From NCBI GenBank assembly GCA_002887195.1, contig PJAB01000661.1, forward strand, positions 1 to 22,432: a stretch of 22,432 bases of DNA, in the 5' to 3' direction. The notes beneath the pieces are model-generated. The model saw only the letters and a program-made list of their open reading frames with translations. It searched no databases and was not told where the DNA came from. This DNA is from Chrysochromulina parva. Its lineage: Eukaryota > Haptophyta > Prymnesiales > Chrysochromulinaceae. The position numbers and the translations under genes were made by a program. Shown one piece after another: positions 21,969 to 22,432 of the stretch; position 1 is the stretch's first letter, and each line of letters begins with the position of its first letter.

Positions 21969-22432
21969 ATGGTGGGCTTCTTCCCGGACTGTTGCAAAAT
22001 CGTCGGTTGCCTGCTCTCGACTGGAGTCTTCTTGACGACGGCTGGCCTCGCTGTGCGGTCGATGGGGTTGCGAGACGCAAGTGGGAGCATGCGAGGGCTA
22101 GGAGGTGCTCCCTTTAGAGTCTGGCTTTTTATTCTCCTCAGCTTCAACGCTTGCCATCCCGTTGAATGCCAACCGCCACCCTCACCGCCGCCACCGTCGC
22201 CGCCACCATCGCCGCCGCCCAAGCCGCCACCGCCCTCGCCGCCACCACCCTCGCCGCCACCACCCTCGCCGCCACCACCCTCGCCGCCGCCGACGCCGCC
22301 ACTACCCTCGCCAGCGCAGACGCCGTCGCCACTTTCCCCATTTCCACCGCCACCCTCGCCGCCACCGCCCTCGCCACCACCATCGCCGCCACCGCCACCG
22401 CCGCCACCGCCATCGCCACCTCCCCCGCCGCC
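21969..22432 (+). CDS. Secreted or membrane Ser-Pro-rich (SPPPP) protein, runs off right edge
   Basis: The frame is open from 21930 to the window edge (no stop). ATGs occur at 21969 (best context, CCAAGATGG), 22062 and 22089. From 22089 the protein begins MRGLGGAPFRVWLFILLSFN, a signal peptide, and then CHPVECQPPP. From 21969 there are 40 more residues with another hydrophobic segment (IVGCLLSTGVFLTTAGLAV). From about 22173 the sequence is an (S-P-P-P/SPPPP)n array with rare K, T, L, Q and F interruptions, as in the rod-like hydroxyproline linkers of pherophorins, extensins and many algal cell-surface proteins. The DNA there is a degenerate CCGCCACC(A/C)TCG minisatellite. The globular domain that usually follows such a linker would be outside the window. 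A Gly/Ala-rich frame on the other strand is a shadow of the repeat. Confidence 0.65.
   Translation, partial: MVGFFPDCCKIVGCLLSTGVFLTTAGLAVRSMGLRDASGSMRGLGGAPFRVWLFILLSFNACHPVECQPPPSPPPPSPPPSPPPKPPPPSPPPPSPPPPSPPPPSPPPTPPLPSPAQTPSPLSPFPPPPSPPPPSPPPSPPPPPPPPPSPPPPP
22170..22432 (+). repeat. Degenerate Pro-codon minisatellite (SPPPP-coding)
   Basis: This is a run of CCG/CCA/CCC codons punctuated by TCG about every five codons. It includes three nearly identical copies of CCGCCACCACCCTCG around 22237-22285. It encodes the Pro-rich rod of the gene described above and continues to the window edge. Confidence 0.85.

Noticed and set aside
22144..22419. Gly/Ala/Val-rich minus-strand frame at the right edge
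   Set aside because: It is the complement of the Pro-codon minisatellite; the plus strand gives a signal peptide plus a known SPPPP architecture.

Overview
The window is GC-rich nuclear DNA of a eukaryote. Genes are widely spaced, sit on both strands, and a few are split by short GT-AG introns (87, 89, 145 and 189 nt proposed here). Two small proteins begin with a signal peptide whose predicted cleavage site is followed by Phe (ADA|FQ and CCG|FL), the usual plastid-entry signature of algae with secondary red plastids, and a Tic22-like plastid import protein is also encoded. With the base composition, this suggests a haptophyte or a similar chromalveolate alga. That assignment is an inference; no rRNA or organelle gene is present to settle it.

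Layout. 1-497 (-): the 5' part of a gene that runs off the left edge. 724-1373 (+): spliced, small membrane protein with a plastid-type leader. 1777-2296 (+): small protein with probably two introns. 2625-4268 (+): secreted or ER-lumenal CS-domain (p23-like) protein. 4785-6008 (-): METTL21-type methyltransferase with a C-terminal WW domain. 6242-9892 (+): RAD16-family SNF2/RING repair ATPase with an added PARP-type zinc finger. 10705-13257 (+): LMBRD2-like membrane protein. 13501-14361 (+): RING E3 with an N-myristoylation signal. On the minus strand then come four genes head to tail: 2OG-Fe(II) (PhyH-type) dioxygenase (16519-15152, one intron), OTU deubiquitinase (17789-16665), Tic22-like (18837-18040) and DA1-like LIM/metallopeptidase (20485-19034). 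21741-21280 (-): small plastid-targeted protein. From 21969 (+), running off the right edge: a secreted Ser-Pro-rich (SPPPP) protein.

The genes do not form an obvious pathway. Four of them act on ubiquitin by family (RAD16 RING, MGRN1-type RING, OTU, DA1-like), and three relate to plastid targeting or import. The most unusual features are the PARP finger on RAD16, the methyltransferase-WW fusion, a TTAATTAA-containing motif placed just upstream of three start codons, and competing hairpins inside the dioxygenase intron. I found no tRNA, rRNA, CRISPR array, transposon or viral gene.
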